This document shows, one piece after another, positions 30,421 to 42,187 of a stretch of 64,000 nucleotides of DNA (position 1 is its first letter; each line of letters opens with the position of its first letter). Location of the stretch: NCBI RefSeq assembly GCF_000400465.1, contig NW_008806276.1, positions 496,001 to 560,000 of the forward strand. The letters run 5' to 3'. A model generated the notes under the pieces. That model worked only from the letters and a program-made list of their open reading frames with translations. It did no database searches and was not told the origin of the DNA. Both the position numbers and the translations under genes were made by a program. The stretch comes from Wallemia ichthyophaga EXF-994 (Eukaryota > Basidiomycota > Wallemiomycetes > Wallemiales > Wallemiaceae).

Positions 30421-31799
30421 GATGGTCTATTTCTAAGGCGCTCTTCGGAGTTAATTGATTAGGAAATTAGATTACCAGCCTCGGTCACTGGTCCCCGTCC
30501 TCTGTCATCAGGAATGTCAATCTTGGCGGATTTCGATGGTGGAAGGCGTATCGGTATAGGTTTCCATCTATATCAGTAACACCACCAACCGCTCCCCTTT
30601 CTATTCCGGTATTTTCTGTTGCTAAGCGAATCGAATCTCAATGGAAGAAGTTTTCGGAATAATTGTCACACACGCATGGGTGACATATGAACGTGGTGTA
30701 TGCATCTAAAGAATGTCTAAATTCCTATTCCCCTCTTTCCCTGCTTACCCCTGCTTACCTCAGCAGACACAGCAAATCTGCGGACTTTCTCCGCAAGACG
30801 CAGCGTGTATAGAGTACAGATGCTGCTAACGCTGATATCAACAGCCAGCTTATTCACACCTAACCTCCTCTACACCCTTTATACAATTTCTGCTCACATC
30901 ACGCGATCGCCCAGCACGCCCTCCTCAGTTCCACGCCCAGCGTTACTGATTCAGGGCGCAGACTGATTCCGTAACTTGTAACTATCACTAAGCCCATTTT
31001 ATTTTTATCCGTTTGTGCTGAGTTATTTACGTACGTGGATGTATTTACGTGCGCGATCATTATACGTACGTGTATTCAATCGCTTTATTTTAAATAGCCG
31101 ATGTTTGTATGAGCCAGTTGTAGAGTCTGCTCAGCCAGCTCAATCTACCCCACGAGAACAGCACTCATCACTCACCATACACCCTTTCCCCTCGCAAATA
31201 CCACATTTCAGCTTGTTCCGTGTACGGCTGATCGTGCCTCACCCCACGTCATCTGAATGCTCGGACGTCGGCAGATGATTTATGATTGTGTAATAGGCGG
31301 GCGGAGTGCGGATTGCGGTGTAAATAGAGTATTTTTATATTGGTGAGTGGTGAATGCGGTGAGCATATAATCCACCACGCGTAGACGCCTCGTACACCCA
31401 CTTCACGCACCTTGGATAATGATCGACGGGGTATCCTCACGCGACGGTGGTATGTGGTATGTAGTATGTAGTACGTAATTTGTGTTGCTGTAGAAGGCCT
31501 ATCGCACATCACTCAATTTAATAACCGCGTTAATGTAATTGATCCAAAATAGCACATTCCTCGGTCAGCAATGCGACATTGACGGCGTGATAAATGGGGG
31601 TGATATTGATTGAATTATAGATATCACAGTGTTCTTGTTGTGAGCAGGAGCAGTCCATTTTGTGTCTTGCTTTCTCTTCCTATTTCACTCCTCATGGTAA
31701 TGCTCCCTGTGTATCACTTCCTGCAGACGTTTTATTAACGCTTTGCATACAACCCACTTTTGAGTCTCAGTAATGATATTTGTACGCGACTACGTCTCA
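30421..31799. other. Gene-poor interval upstream of the Zn2Cys6 factor
   Basis: Nearly 1.4 kb with only short unsupported frames, the longest intergenic stretch in an otherwise packed window. It begins at the start codon of the Zn2Cys6 gene and ends at the outer boundary of the inverted repeat. It may hold an extended promoter or 5' leader. No tRNA, transposase or long repeat was seen inside it. Confidence 0.5.
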
Positions 31800-31987
31800 A
31801 TTTGCATTCGGGTGTGCCTTCGTGCTAGCATATTTGATGAGATGTGGATGGATATCGCGAGCTCAGAAGGAGAGCAACACACTACAAATTAGAAATGTCT
31901 TATTATTTGTGCACTCCATTCAAAGTCAGCTCATTAAATCAGAGATCAAATCCCTTTGATAGGGTTTTCGGCCAAAAAATAAAGTGC

Positions 31988-31992
31988 AAAAA
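31988..31992 (-). terminator. Pol III terminator of tRNA-Ser (left)
   Basis: A run of five T on the tRNA strand (five A on the plus strand) four bases past the discriminator base, enough to stop RNA polymerase III. Confidence 0.7.
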
Positions 31993-31996
31993 TATC

Positions 31997-32092
31997 CGAC
32001 AGCTATGAGATTCGAACTCATGAACGCAATGCGCAATAGAAGGTTAATCCAAAGATAGCAATCTATCGCCTTAACCACTCGGCCAAACTGTC
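31997..32092 (-). tRNA. tRNA-Ser(GCT), intron-containing, left copy
   Basis: Identical to the copy at 40396-40491. Seven-pair acceptor stem GACAGTT/AGCTGTC with one G-T pair, discriminator G as in serine tRNAs, D arm GCCGAGTGGTTAAGGC, T arm with GTTCGAATC B box, and a long class II variable arm. Anticodon stem ATAGA/TCTAT encloses loop TTGCTA followed by a 14-nt intron after position 37. Anticodon GCT reads AGC and AGT serine codons. CCA is not encoded, as expected in eukaryotes. Confidence 0.92.
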
Positions 32093-32483
32093 ACTGACTA
32101 CCAACCCATTCGCAACTATCATTACCGTACCAAGCACTAATCATCCCTCAACCTGAAAATGTTAACTATACTCCTTTTCCTTTCTCGCTTCCACTAAATT
32201 CAGCACCCCCTCCAACTCCTCATCCTCTATTAAGTATTGACCCACACACTTTAAACATCTATCGTCTTAACAAGATAATCAGTTTTCATCATAATCATCA
32301 TCAATATCCTTTCTTTTGGTGATCAATAGCCTAGGTGCATTTCCCGTGCCTAATCACTCCACCATAATCCCAAAGGTACTTCTTCTACAATGCTCAAAGT
32401 CCATCTGCATCACCGTGGTCTGCTACAGCTCCTCAAACTCCGGATTAGTAGCAGATACCTGTTAATTGTAACAACAGCTGCAT

Positions 32484-32818
32484 ACAAGCATGTGATAATC
32501 CGTAATTTCATCCTATTTAACATCTACTGGCTTGCAGCGTCGCCTACTTCCCAAAATGAAGTCATGTCCAAAATAAAGTTATGGTAAGCCGTTTAAAGTG
32601 GAGTTTGATTGAGAAGTACCCACACGCATCTCGCTCTCTACTCAGTATTCAAACCACGACTGCAACACCTATACTGCTATATGTTAGTTGGAAGATGAAT
32701 TGCCCAAACTAAGAGTAAATTACAGTATGAAATAACTAAAATTACAATCCCATGTATTACAACTAAGCCATCTGTTCTGTGTCTTGTTAGCCCTCTTGAC
32801 CACACGCAATCAAGCTCG
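32484..32818. other. Intergenic sequence inside the invertible segment
   Basis: About 335 bp between the inner edge of the left repeat arm and the first gene of the core. Only short frames are present and no motif stands out. It presumably contains the promoter of the following gene. Confidence 0.4.
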
Positions 32819-34448
32819 ATGGGATCAGGATCGCAGAGACCACCACCCAACACGAAGTCCAATAAATGTAGTATGAGTAGCATCATAGATATATACAAGG
32901 CGCCTTCTACATTTCTGCCTCGGCTCTTTGACTATTTCAATTGCCGGAATTCTGGAATCGACGTATGCAGAAGTGGAAACGCTATAAGAGTAAATAAGAA
33001 CATGGTGTGTCATACCTAATCGTCCTATCACCCGTCTTATTGGATACAGCTGCGGGAATATTTGCGTTTAGAGCTTCTAAACGATGGCATCATTAAAAAG
33101 CACACGAGTTCAGGCAAGAGCGACTCAATCGTTGAAAAGTCTTTTAACGCGGTGCTGAAAAGCTGTCAGATGTACTTTAAGCTTATTGATAAGTGCGCGT
33201 TGGAATGTTGCATAACCATGAACAAAAAAGCTGATGGTTTCCTCACTTATGAAACCAAAAAGGGTCACAGTCCAAATAATGTGAGTGAAGCATACATATC
33301 TATGTAAAACTCATTGCAACAAGAAAAACGCCTTCCTCTTAAGCCCAAGGAATGTCGGTAATGATGGCTACAATGATATTTACAATAACTACAATGGATC
33401 TAAAAGGAAGTTAAACAATTTATCAAATAGTGGACAATTTGATCGTGATAACACCAACAAAGTAGATGAGACAATAGAGACTGAAGACGAAGTAGACAGA
33501 ATACTCGAAGAACAACCAGTAGTGCAGAAGAGGCGTAAAAAGGGCAGGCCCAGAAATGTATCGAGAGAAAGAGAAGCACAGCAGGCGTCACACGGGGAGC
33601 CGCAGCCATTAGTTGAAGCTGAAGAGGACGAACCACCTACAAAATCAGAGGAAGCAGAAGATGAGAGATTAGCTAGGCGGGAAAGAAGAGCATCTCTAAA
33701 TGCAGATACTACACGACGTGAGAATACAGCGTCGAAGCCATCCAAAATTATTATAAAAAATCCATACAGGAAGCAAGAGGAGCAAGTGAAGCAAGAAGAG
33801 CAGGAAATAGAAAGCCTCGCCAATTTAAATGATTCAAATGCAACTCAGCATCTTCTACAGCCTCCACCTCAACAGGCGCCACCAGCTACTCCTCCGGAAA
33901 TCGCAAAAGCAAGAGAAGAAGTAAAAAGGGCCGAGGAAGCAAGCGAAATGGAGCTGAAATTGCTATACGAGCAAATTGAACAACTCAAGCAGGCACGGCA
34001 AGCACAGGAAGCACAGGAATCACAGTGGCTTAATCAGCGAAACAAGCAATATGAACCTACTAAGTTAAGAGTTCGCAAATCTCAATTACTAGTAAAATTA
34101 GATCTGAAGAGGATTCAGTCGAAATCTAGTACACCGTCTCATGCCCCAGCCAAAGCGGTTGGTAACAAGGAAACCAAAAAAGCACAACTTGCACCATTGG
34201 CAACAACATCAGCGAGCTCATCGCCACTGTCAGCACCCCCATCACTTCCAACGATATCTTCATCTTCATCCGAAGCTTCAGATAATGAAGAAATTAGATC
34301 GGATGAATTCCACATCAACTCCGCCATTGCATCTCCCCCGCATAGACGACTTGAATCACCTGATATAACACGTCTATCGCTTTCACCGGTTGAGCCTATC
34401 AGTTCATACGAATCACAGCAAAGCAGAATATTAAACATAGACAAGTAA
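32819..34448 (+). CDS. Unrecognised nuclear-looking protein with AT-hook-like motif
   Basis: Three inferred exons: 32819-33004, 33050-33280 and 33324-34448, introns of 45 and 43 nt, 513 aa. Splice choice for the second intron (acceptor CAACAAG) rests on frame only. The N-terminal about 150 residues look like a compact domain (PSTFLPRLFDYFNCRNSGID, LREYLRLELLNDGIIKKHTS, CQMYFKLIDKCALECCITMN) that I cannot match to a family. Then come an Asn/Tyr-rich linker, a basic AT-hook-like KRRKKGRPRN, charged and Gln-rich helices (about residues 310-360) and a Ser-rich acidic tail. The composition suggests a chromatin or transcription protein, which is inference. It lies inside the invertible segment, upstream of RXT3 in the same orientation. 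Confidence 0.55.
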
Positions 34449-34651
34449 TAAACGCATGTATTGTAATACCAGTTTCATTTATACCCTCTTGAGCGCATTT
34501 CACAAAGTACGCCGTTGATCTCATTCTAGTAACAGTACGTTCATCTTGAGTTTTTTTAACGGGAATGGTGAGCGCAGCAAATGCCTAAAGATAAATACTA
34601 AAAGATACTTAGAATATCCCTCCGAAGCAGTTTGAGCTTAATAGACCGACG

Positions 34652-37440
34652 ATGCTTCCACCAATAAACTTACCACCGATACAAGGCAGCGACAGGCCGC
34701 ATCTTCCACCCATAAGCGGTAACCAGCAGTCCAGGGATCTCCCAATGCCATTCCCTGCTCAAAACAACAAGATGGGTGTACAAGCTATTCTCTCCGAATC
34801 GTCATATCAACCTCCACAGACGTATCCGTACTCTCAGTCTCCTAAATATTTCCAGAATGAGCCTAATTACTCTCCTAACTACCCTCAAAGACCACTCCCA
34901 GCGAGTCATGCCCAGTCACCTGTTCCGTGGTCTTCTGGCGCAATTTCCAATCAGCCACTGCCACCACAATCACAGTCTCCTGTCTATTCTAACCAATCTA
35001 ACCCTCCTCCGCCTTTTCCACATACTCAGCCGTCGTTGTTTCAACAACCCCAATATGATGCCGCACAAGCTCAACAATTCACTGCACCACGCTCTCGACC
35101 TGAGTACGGCAGTATGGATGAAGTCGTCGCTCGTCAGCAAGCTCATATTTCTCGGTCGCAGACCACTGACAGTCTTTCGCGCTCAACTACATCCAAACGC
35201 AAGCGTGATCAAGCACCGGCATTACAAGGAGAAGAGCCACTCTATCAAGATCCAACTCATAATTACAATCAACAATTCTCTCAAGAAACAGCCCAAGAAG
35301 AAGATGAAGATGTTGAGTATCAACCACAAAGACAGAGACAGGTTCTCGAAGAGCGAGAGCGCCTGCCGTCTAAAGTCAAAAACGCACACGATCGTGAGCG
35401 TGAAGCCCTCTTTGTGTATAAGGACTTAGACGTTTATGACGCTCAAGGTTCACTAAAGGTTGCTTCGGATGGCGTACATGATGTCTTATCAAAAACTCCG
35501 CGTTTTTCTATAGGCCGTCACGTCTATCAACCTGCTGAACTTGTAGATTTCTACCCACACCAAATTGGTGGTGTTTTTGAAATGTACGTACCGGGTGCTT
35601 GGTTGGGTGACAATTGGGCAGTACGAGAGCTCCTACCACAAAAGAATGGAGACACTGTAGAACTAGCACCAAAAGTACGACATGTTAGAGGCAAGACTAA
35701 TGGATTAGCTCTGACGGATTTGGATGCATTGGATGAACGTCGTATTTGGGGTACGGATGTGTATACAGACGACTCTGATCCTATTGCAATAGCAGTGCAT
35801 CTCGGCTGGCTGTTTGATGCAAGTGACAAGTCGTATGATAGAAGGTCGCTGGTGGGAGCCGGCAGACCTGCAGAGGGAGAAAAAGTCGATGATATTATTG
35901 AAGATGCAGACCTCGTCTTGGTCTTTAGAGTCGCTCCTAGACTAGTCGCCTATCATTCTTCAATGCGTCACAGACTGTGGTCTCGAGGCTGGGGAAATCA
36001 GCACGATGGATTTAGTTTGGTCTTAGAGGAATGCAAGCTCATACCGAAAGATAAGACTAATGTGATTAGACCGTCAAAGCAACTCCGTAAAGCTAGAATT
36101 GCGCTCATCGCTCAAGCGAGAAAGGCTATTATAGACTCACCAAGTGTTCAAGTTAAGGAGAATGATGTTGATGCTGAAGCTGCCGATGAGAATGATGTGT
36201 GGAAACTATTGTCAGAAGATCAGAAAAGGCCTGAAAAGAACAAATTCAATAAAAACACAAAAATGATCAGGAGAGGTTGGTGTATAGATTGTTGTTACGT
36301 TAGTTTGCTAACGCCATACCAGGTGATCGGAGATTCAAGCGTGTGCAAAAGGAGGAGAGTGAGATTGAGCTCGAGACCCAACTTGCCATTCAACAAGAGA
36401 AAGAGCAGAAGAGACTGAAAGAAGATGAGAAAAAAAAGGATGAAGATGAGAAAAAGAAGGAGGAAGATGAAAAGAAAACAGATGAGGATGAGAAAAATAG
36501 GCTTGAGGATGAACAGCGGAAAGCAGAGGAAAGTGGAAAAGGGGCGCTGGAAGAGCAAGGTAAAGGGATTGAAGACACGCAACACAATGCAGTTGAGATG
36601 GTCGAGAGTCAGACGAGTGATGCGCCACAACTTTCTCAGGAGCAGGGGCAGCATACACCACAACAGCCACAAGAACGTCAGGTGCGGAAAGAGCAAGCGA
36701 ACGCCGTGCAACAAGAACAATCGTTACAGGAAAATGTTTCTGAGCAGCAACAGGAAGACAAGAAGCCTGAGAAATCAGAAGTGGAATTGCAGCAGTCAGA
36801 TAAACAAGAGCAAGAGCAAAAGCAAGACCAAATTGAAGGCGGAAGGCTGGCTGCTCAGCAACAAAACAATGACTCTGTGTCAGCTCCAGAAACTCAGTCA
36901 ACACAGGAGCTTTCTTCAAATCAGGCTGTCGATTCAACTCATTCGACACAGCTACAGCAGCTTACCAAAGCAGCTAAACCTGAAGCAGACCATCCATCTG
37001 CTCCAGAGCCTGCCCAAGCATCCCAGGATGTGTCCATGGAAGTGGATACCCAGAACACTCAACAGCCAGAGACAGACGTGAAAACTTTCTCGGTCACAGA
37101 AGCGCAACCCAGGCAAACGTTCACGATCAATCAGAATCCTTACGACCCTGTGCAGATGAATAAATCACATGCCCAATCGACTCCTCAGCCGGGAGCTGAA
37201 GCGCCACAGATAATGTTCGTGAACCACCATACAGCGGGAGATCATCAAAATTGTTCGTTTGAGTTGTCGCAGGTGCAAAGTGACGCTTCTGCAACGCATA
37301 CGCCACGAGCACAAGATAGCGCATTTGTCAAACAAGAGGATGATTCACAGTCCACACAAGCAAGCTTCAGCATAGCCTCTGAGTCTAATGGCAACGACAA
37401 CACGACATCACAACTGCCTTCACAAAATGAAAGTCTGTGA
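34652..37440 (+). CDS. RXT3: Rxt3-like subunit of the Rpd3L histone deacetylase complex
   Basis: Chromatin protein. Exons 34652-36275 and 36323-37440 are joined over a 47-nt intron (GTTGGT, CTAAC, ACCAG) to give MIRRGDRRFKRVQKEE and 913 aa. The N-terminal about 230 residues are Pro/Gln/Ser-rich. The Rxt3 domain runs from about 255 to 480, with GGVFEMYVPGAWLGDNWAVR, RRIWGTDVYTDDSDPIAIAV, HLGWLF, ADLVLVFRVAPRLVAYHSSM and NQHDGFSLVLEECKLIPK, the recognised core of fungal Rxt3. The second exon encodes a long Lys/Glu then Gln-rich low-complexity region. It lies inside the inverted-repeat-bounded segment, between the unrecognised gene and MCP2 (convergent with MCP2). The C-terminal region has no recognised domain. 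Confidence 0.85.
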
Positions 37441-37717
37441 GAATTTCCTGTAACGACACTCATCTCAGATATTAGATACCAAACCGGTCGACGCATCCAA
37501 CACAACCACATAAGCTGACGCAGATATGCAGCGTCTTACCACCTCTACCACACTAACTTCACTGAGCCAAGAAAACTAATTTATAAACCTTGTTATATGT
37601 AGCAAACAACAAGTAATATAACCAACAATTGTATACTACTTCAAAGAATAATGGATATTCATGAAATTCACATGGTCTTGCTAATGACATTGCATCATTC
37701 GACGAAACATCTTTTGA

Positions 37718-39847
37718 TCACTCTATTTGTCTAGCTTTCTTCTCTTCTTCTTTTGCTCTCTCTTGTTCTTCGATTCCTGCAGCGACCTTAGACGCGCCGT
37801 CAAATCCACGGGCGTAGAGGGCGTGCAACCATTTAGACCATATGACATATGTTGCTTTCACATCTTGCAGACCTGCTAGCGTTGAGAAGGCTACAGATGT
37901 ACGAACGTGTCGCAAGTATTCTTTTAAATACGACCAGAATATGGATAATGAGACGCCAGTTTCACTCCACCGCCTCGAGATGTCTTTAAGTGTTGCTCTG
38001 TGGTTTGATTTCTCGCAATATTGTCCGATGATTAAAAAGACGCGCGTTGGGCCATGGGTAGTGTGTAGGGATGTGTCCAAATGTCTAGAATATGTGAGAT
38101 AAAGTTCAAAGGCTCAATATCATCTCCTCTCACCTGGTCAAGTCGTTCAATTTGAGAACCATCAACAATCGTCTTGGCAAATTCCTTAGCAGTTCAAATA
38201 CACTACTCAGCAATCCCTCTTTTGTAACCAACGCGCTTCTCAGTCTTTCAACATCACTAGAATTTCCAGCTGGTGTGTTGTCGAGAATGCCGCCAGAACG
38301 CTTGTGCTTGCGGGGACCACCTTTCACCTCATGATCGTAGGCACCTTCAAGACCTGCCTTTCCTGTGATAGCAGACTCGAAAATGGCTGTAAGCATTTGA
38401 GTAAGTGTGGTTTAGGTCGCACTCCACCCACCATACATATCCTCATCGATATTGCCAACCAACTTTGCGTAATGCCTCCTCTCCTTGAAAGTGGCTTTGG
38501 AAGGTGGCTTCATCAGCGAAAGCCAGAATCTAGCATAGTTTACTCGAAGGTCATCCGATAAATCAAAGTAAAGACCATGGTCAAGGAGGCAGATGTCAAA
38601 GTTGTACGGCGACCGCGACTTCTTGTGAGCAGGTCTGATGAGCAGGTTACCTGGGTGTGGGTCTGCATGGAAGAAGCCATTGATGTAGACCATCTCAGAG
38701 AATAGGCTGGCAAGCTCTTTAGCTACTTGATTTCTGTCAATATTGTGCTTTTGGAGGAAGTTCAAGTCATCAGGTCTGGCGCCTTCTATATATTCCATGC
38801 ACAGAGCCAGCTTATGTGACCAAAGGAATTCAGGTATGTAGAGTGTTGTACTTGACTTGTCGGCGAAGTCATTCCTGCATCTATTAGCGTTGTTGGACTC
38901 ATGCCTAAAGTCCAATTCGAGTGGAAGATTCACAGCCATCTCATCCGCCAGCCATGTGAATTCGAACTCGGGGAAGAGTCTGGGGCGTTATTTAGTATGA
39001 CGTAAACGAGAAGCCGAGTAGCTCACTTTTTGATTCCCTTGCTTATGAGCTGCACAGTCTTGATGTCTATCTCAGCATACTCGTCTAAGCCTGGATGCTG
39101 TACCTTCACGGCGACTTTCTGGCCTGTTGATTTATCATTTGCGACGTGTACCTGAGCCAGTGAAGCGACACCGATAGGCGTAGGATCAAATGTCGTGAAA
39201 AGCTCCTCGGTGGATTTACCAGTGGCTATTTTAAGAATCTTATTAACATCATCGATCGACGATGGATTGCATTGGTCTTGAAGAGGACGCATTGTGCTTG
39301 TCCATTCCAGCGGGAGGAGAGCAACACTGGAAATATGCTGACCAAGCTTGATGAAAACACCTCCGTTAGCCTTTAAGACGTTGAGCACCCTCTCAGCACA
39401 CCTCTTGTGACAACCAGCTAAACTGTCCCATTTTTCGTCATCTGAGGCGTAAGTCCTACCAAGCGTGAGCTTGTAGTCTGTTGCATTGGCGACGAATGCC
39501 TGAGCGCATCTTGCACACCTCTGAGCCGCCAAAGACGTGTGCTTGAATGTATCGCTGGTGTTATAAAGTATGAATGAACTTGGGAGGAATATCAGGAGTA
39601 CGATGATCGATGTTGGTAATTTCGATAAGAATTCTCTTTTCTCATGGCGATTGTGATGGGTGCTGCTCCACCTTCTCAATGGAGCTTGGTGGCGTAGGAA
39701 ATTGTGTGCGGGAGTTTTGCTGGCCGCTCGCGTATTGCTGCATTTCAACCCTCGTAGCGATTGCTTCGCCTGGTTGAACAGCACTCGCTGCATTTCTAAG
39801 AGTTGGTCGTCAAGATGAATCGCCTTTTGAAGAGCAACGACTAACAT
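37718..39847 (-). CDS. MCP2: ADCK1/Mcp2-type mitochondrial atypical kinase
   Basis: ABC1/UbiB-family kinase-like protein of the mitochondrial inner membrane, linked in yeast to lipid homeostasis. Four exons: 39027-39847, 38432-38979, 38134-38386, 37718-38084; introns 45-49 nt; 662 aa. Family landmarks: the KxGQ motif in GGVFIKLGQHISSVALLP, the Ala-rich loop variant GVASLAQVHVAN, VAVKVQHPGLDEYAE, MEYIEGARPDDL, the catalytic FFHADPHPGNLLI and DICLLDHGLY. Exon joins restore KKLFPEFEFTWLADEMAVNL and LTRHLDTSLHTTHGPTR. The N-terminus, especially from the Met at 39793, is a basic presequence followed by a membrane helix (IIVLLIFLPSSFILY). It is the last gene of the invertible core, about 160 bp from the right repeat arm. 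Confidence 0.92.
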
Positions 39848-40395
39848 CAACTAAGTTAAATTAATTAAGACTTGGAAATAAGCGTGTTGATGCTGGTGAG
39901 GTGGCTCTGGTGTGTATTTGTCGTGTGTTGCCACCACCACTACCAGCTACTGGGACTCAATTTGAGTAGAATGGGCGATGAGTAGGAGCATAGGAGGGTT
40001 CATAATGCAGCTGTTGTTACAATTAACAGGTATCTGCTACTAATCCGGAGTTTGAGGAGCTGTAGCAGACCACGGTGATGCAGATGGACTTTGAGCATTG
40101 TAGAAGAAGTACCTTTGGGATTATGGTGGAGTGATTAGGCACGGGAAATGCACCTAGGCTATTGATCACCAAAAGAAAGGATATTGATGATGATTATGAT
40201 GAAAACTGATTATATTGTTAAGACGATAGATGTTTAAAGTGTGTGGGTCAATACTTAATAGAGGATGAGGAGTTGGAGGGGGTGCTGAATTTAGTGGAAG
40301 CGAGAAAGGAAAAGGAGTATAGTTAACATTTTCAGGTTGAGGGATGATTAGTGCTTGGTACGGTAATGATAGTTGCGAATGGGTTGGTAGTCAGT

Positions 40396-40491
40396 GACAG
40401 TTTGGCCGAGTGGTTAAGGCGATAGATTGCTATCTTTGGATTAACCTTCTATTGCGCATTGCGTTCATGAGTTCGAATCTCATAGCTGTCG
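40396..40491 (+). tRNA. tRNA-Ser(GCT), intron-containing, right copy
   Basis: Anticodon GCT at 40429-40431, inferred intron 40433-40446 (14 nt), anticodon stem 40422-40426 with 40448-40452, B box at 40471-40479, discriminator G at 40491. The mature form would be 82 nt before CCA addition, normal for class II tRNA-Ser. Identical to the left copy. Substrate for the SES1 product encoded earlier in the window. Confidence 0.93.
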
Positions 40492-40495
40492 GATA

Positions 40496-40500
40496 TTTTT
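40496..40500 (+). terminator. Pol III terminator of tRNA-Ser (right)
   Basis: Five consecutive T starting four bases past the discriminator base of the tRNA gene. Confidence 0.7.
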
Positions 40501-40922
40501 GCACTTTATTTTTTGGCCGAAAACCCTATCAAAGGGATTTGATCTCTGATTTAATGAGCTGACTTTGAATGGAGTGCACAAATAATAAGACATTTCTAAT
40601 TTGTAGTGTGTTGCTTTCCTTCTGAGCTCGCGATATCCATCCACATCTCATCAAATATGCTAGCACGAAGGCACACCCGAATGCAAATACTCAATTCGCA
40701 AATTTATTAAGTTGCTGCAGTAGTGAATTATACAGCGCAGCCGCTTTCTCACATAATCACATTCCTCTCGCGACTCACATCAAGACAAGAAACGCTACAT
40801 ACATGTCGTACAACGTAGTGTGTGAGTATGTTATTAAGATCAGTAGGTGGAAGAGTGTTAAACGTGTCAAGCGCGAATAAATAGAAATGACGCCCAGCAA
40901 GCTTCAAGTTTCAAGCGTCTCG

Positions 40923-42187
40923 CTATAGGGGTGGGAGAGGGAAAGATTCAGGATTTACACCGGCATCCTTCACACATCTATCCCAGTAAGCTCTAAAGAA
41001 TGGTGTTAACAGACATGGCACACCGACACACCAATACACCGACATACCTTCTCAGCTTGGTATCTTCAGCCTGCTTGCCGACAGACTGAGGCTGAGTCTT
41101 TTCGTTCCAGAAAGCTCCGCGTGGCTTACCCTGCAATGAACAAGTAGCGAGGAATAGAGCCGTCTTCGCACCTTCTGGTGCCGAGATGGCGAAGGTGTTG
41201 ACGAGCATGTTCACAGGAACGCTGAAGACTTTGAGAGCTTTGTATTCTTCCTTGTTTGAGATGGTCGTCTTGACGAACCCAGGGTGGTAGTTGGCGACAA
41301 AAATCTTCCTGTATTTGACATTAGGGTGGTTGTCGAGACTGGTTTGAAGTTCTCGACAAAGGATGGTGATGACTAAGGATTTGTGTGAGATTTGAGCTGC
41401 GAATGAGAAAGAAATATCCACCCACGCTTCTTTGAATCACTGTACAGCGCGAAAGAGTTAAGAGCATAATTTTTGTATTTCCGCACATCACGCAGCGGAG
41501 TGCGGGGATTCTCGGAGGGAGCGTTAGGAATGTCAGTGAGTTTTGCACCGTTTGATGAAGTGACGATGATACGTGGATCGTCTGACTCTGAGAGAGCTGG
41601 CAGAAGATGCTCGATGAGTGCGAGGTGTCCAAGAGCGTTGCACTGTTGAGCAATGAGTGATGGTCTTGAATGGTTGTGCCCAATGTACACCCACCTGATA
41701 CGTCATTTCAAAATTATCCTCAGTCGTTGACATATCCGCATTCGGAACGATCAGACCAGCGTTACAGAAAAGTAAATCACACTTTCTGCAGCTGGGATCT
41801 TGATCAGACCACTGATCGCCAAATGACTTTATGGATTCGAGTGAAGAAAGGTCTATTTTGATGATAATGATTTCAGTGTCGCCCGTATTCTTCTTCTCAA
41901 TCTCAGACTTTGCTTTCTCTGCTTTATCAAGGGACCGGCATCCCATTACTAGTCTGCCAATATTATTCTCCACGAGCCATTCGCATTTAGCGAAACCGAG
42001 TCCTTATGGGTGATTTAGAAACAGTGGCAATTTGCTGGATGACATCACACACCTGCGTTCGCACCGATACAAATGGCTGTCTTCCCTTGAACAGATTTGC
42101 CGTTGAGTTCCAAGTTTCTTGTGGGCTGTTAGTTAGGATATCATTGGGACAACTCTGGGAGTGTACTACTAACTTTAATTTCGCCAT
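40923..42187 (-). CDS. Short-chain dehydrogenase/reductase
   Basis: NAD(P)-dependent oxidoreductase of the retinol-dehydrogenase-like SDR group; substrate unknown. Six exons: 42174-42187, 42053-42117, 41695-42002, 41426-41642, 41048-41372, 40923-40992; introns 50-56 nt; 332 aa. The cofactor loop reads AICIGANAGLGFAKCEW, a TGxxxGxG variant with Ile in place of Thr. Then come CDLLFCNAGLIVP (NAG motif), IIVTSSNGAKL (catalytic Ser) and ALYSDSKKL (YxxxK). All joins keep frame and restore family sequence, for example FEMTYQCNALGHLALIEHL. The C-terminal exon ends in a Pro-rich tail. The last exon lies 234 bp from the right repeat arm. The first intron region is antisense to a BTB relic frame. Confidence 0.85.

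Larger units (their letters stand above)
31800..32483 (+). repeat. Left arm of 684-bp inverted repeat (IR-L)
   Basis: This segment is the reverse complement of 40005-40688, equal in length. I found only two mismatches: one near 31884 (left g, right-arm equivalent a) and one at 32274 (left g, right-arm equivalent t). Outer boundary ATTTGCATTCGG and inner boundary CAACAGCTGCAT are sharp, with unrelated sequence outside. The only gene inside is a tRNA-Ser. No target-site duplication or transposase was seen. Near identity over 684 bp implies recent duplication or ongoing gene conversion. Confidence 0.93.
40005..40688 (-). repeat. Right arm of 684-bp inverted repeat (IR-R)
   Basis: Reverse complement of 31800-32483 with two mismatches seen. 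Outside the outer edge (40689 on) and inside the inner edge (before 40005) the sequence is unrelated to the flanks of the left arm. The arms bracket 32484-40004, about 7.5 kb. No target-site duplication is apparent. Confidence 0.93.

Noticed and set aside
30999-31512. Short frames between 31 and 31.5 kb as genes
   Set aside because: No conserved motif, no splice partners, composition like surrounding intergenic DNA.
31800-40688. Inverted repeat arms as ends of a DNA transposon or LTR element
   Set aside because: The arms have no terminal TG/CA or short inverted ends and no flanking duplication. The core encodes host genes (RXT3, MCP2), not transposase or reverse transcriptase.
31800-40688. 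Mating-type locus
   Set aside because: No pheromone receptor, pheromone precursor or homeodomain gene is visible in or near the repeat-bounded block. STE23 at 60 kb is a general peptidase and not evidence for MAT.
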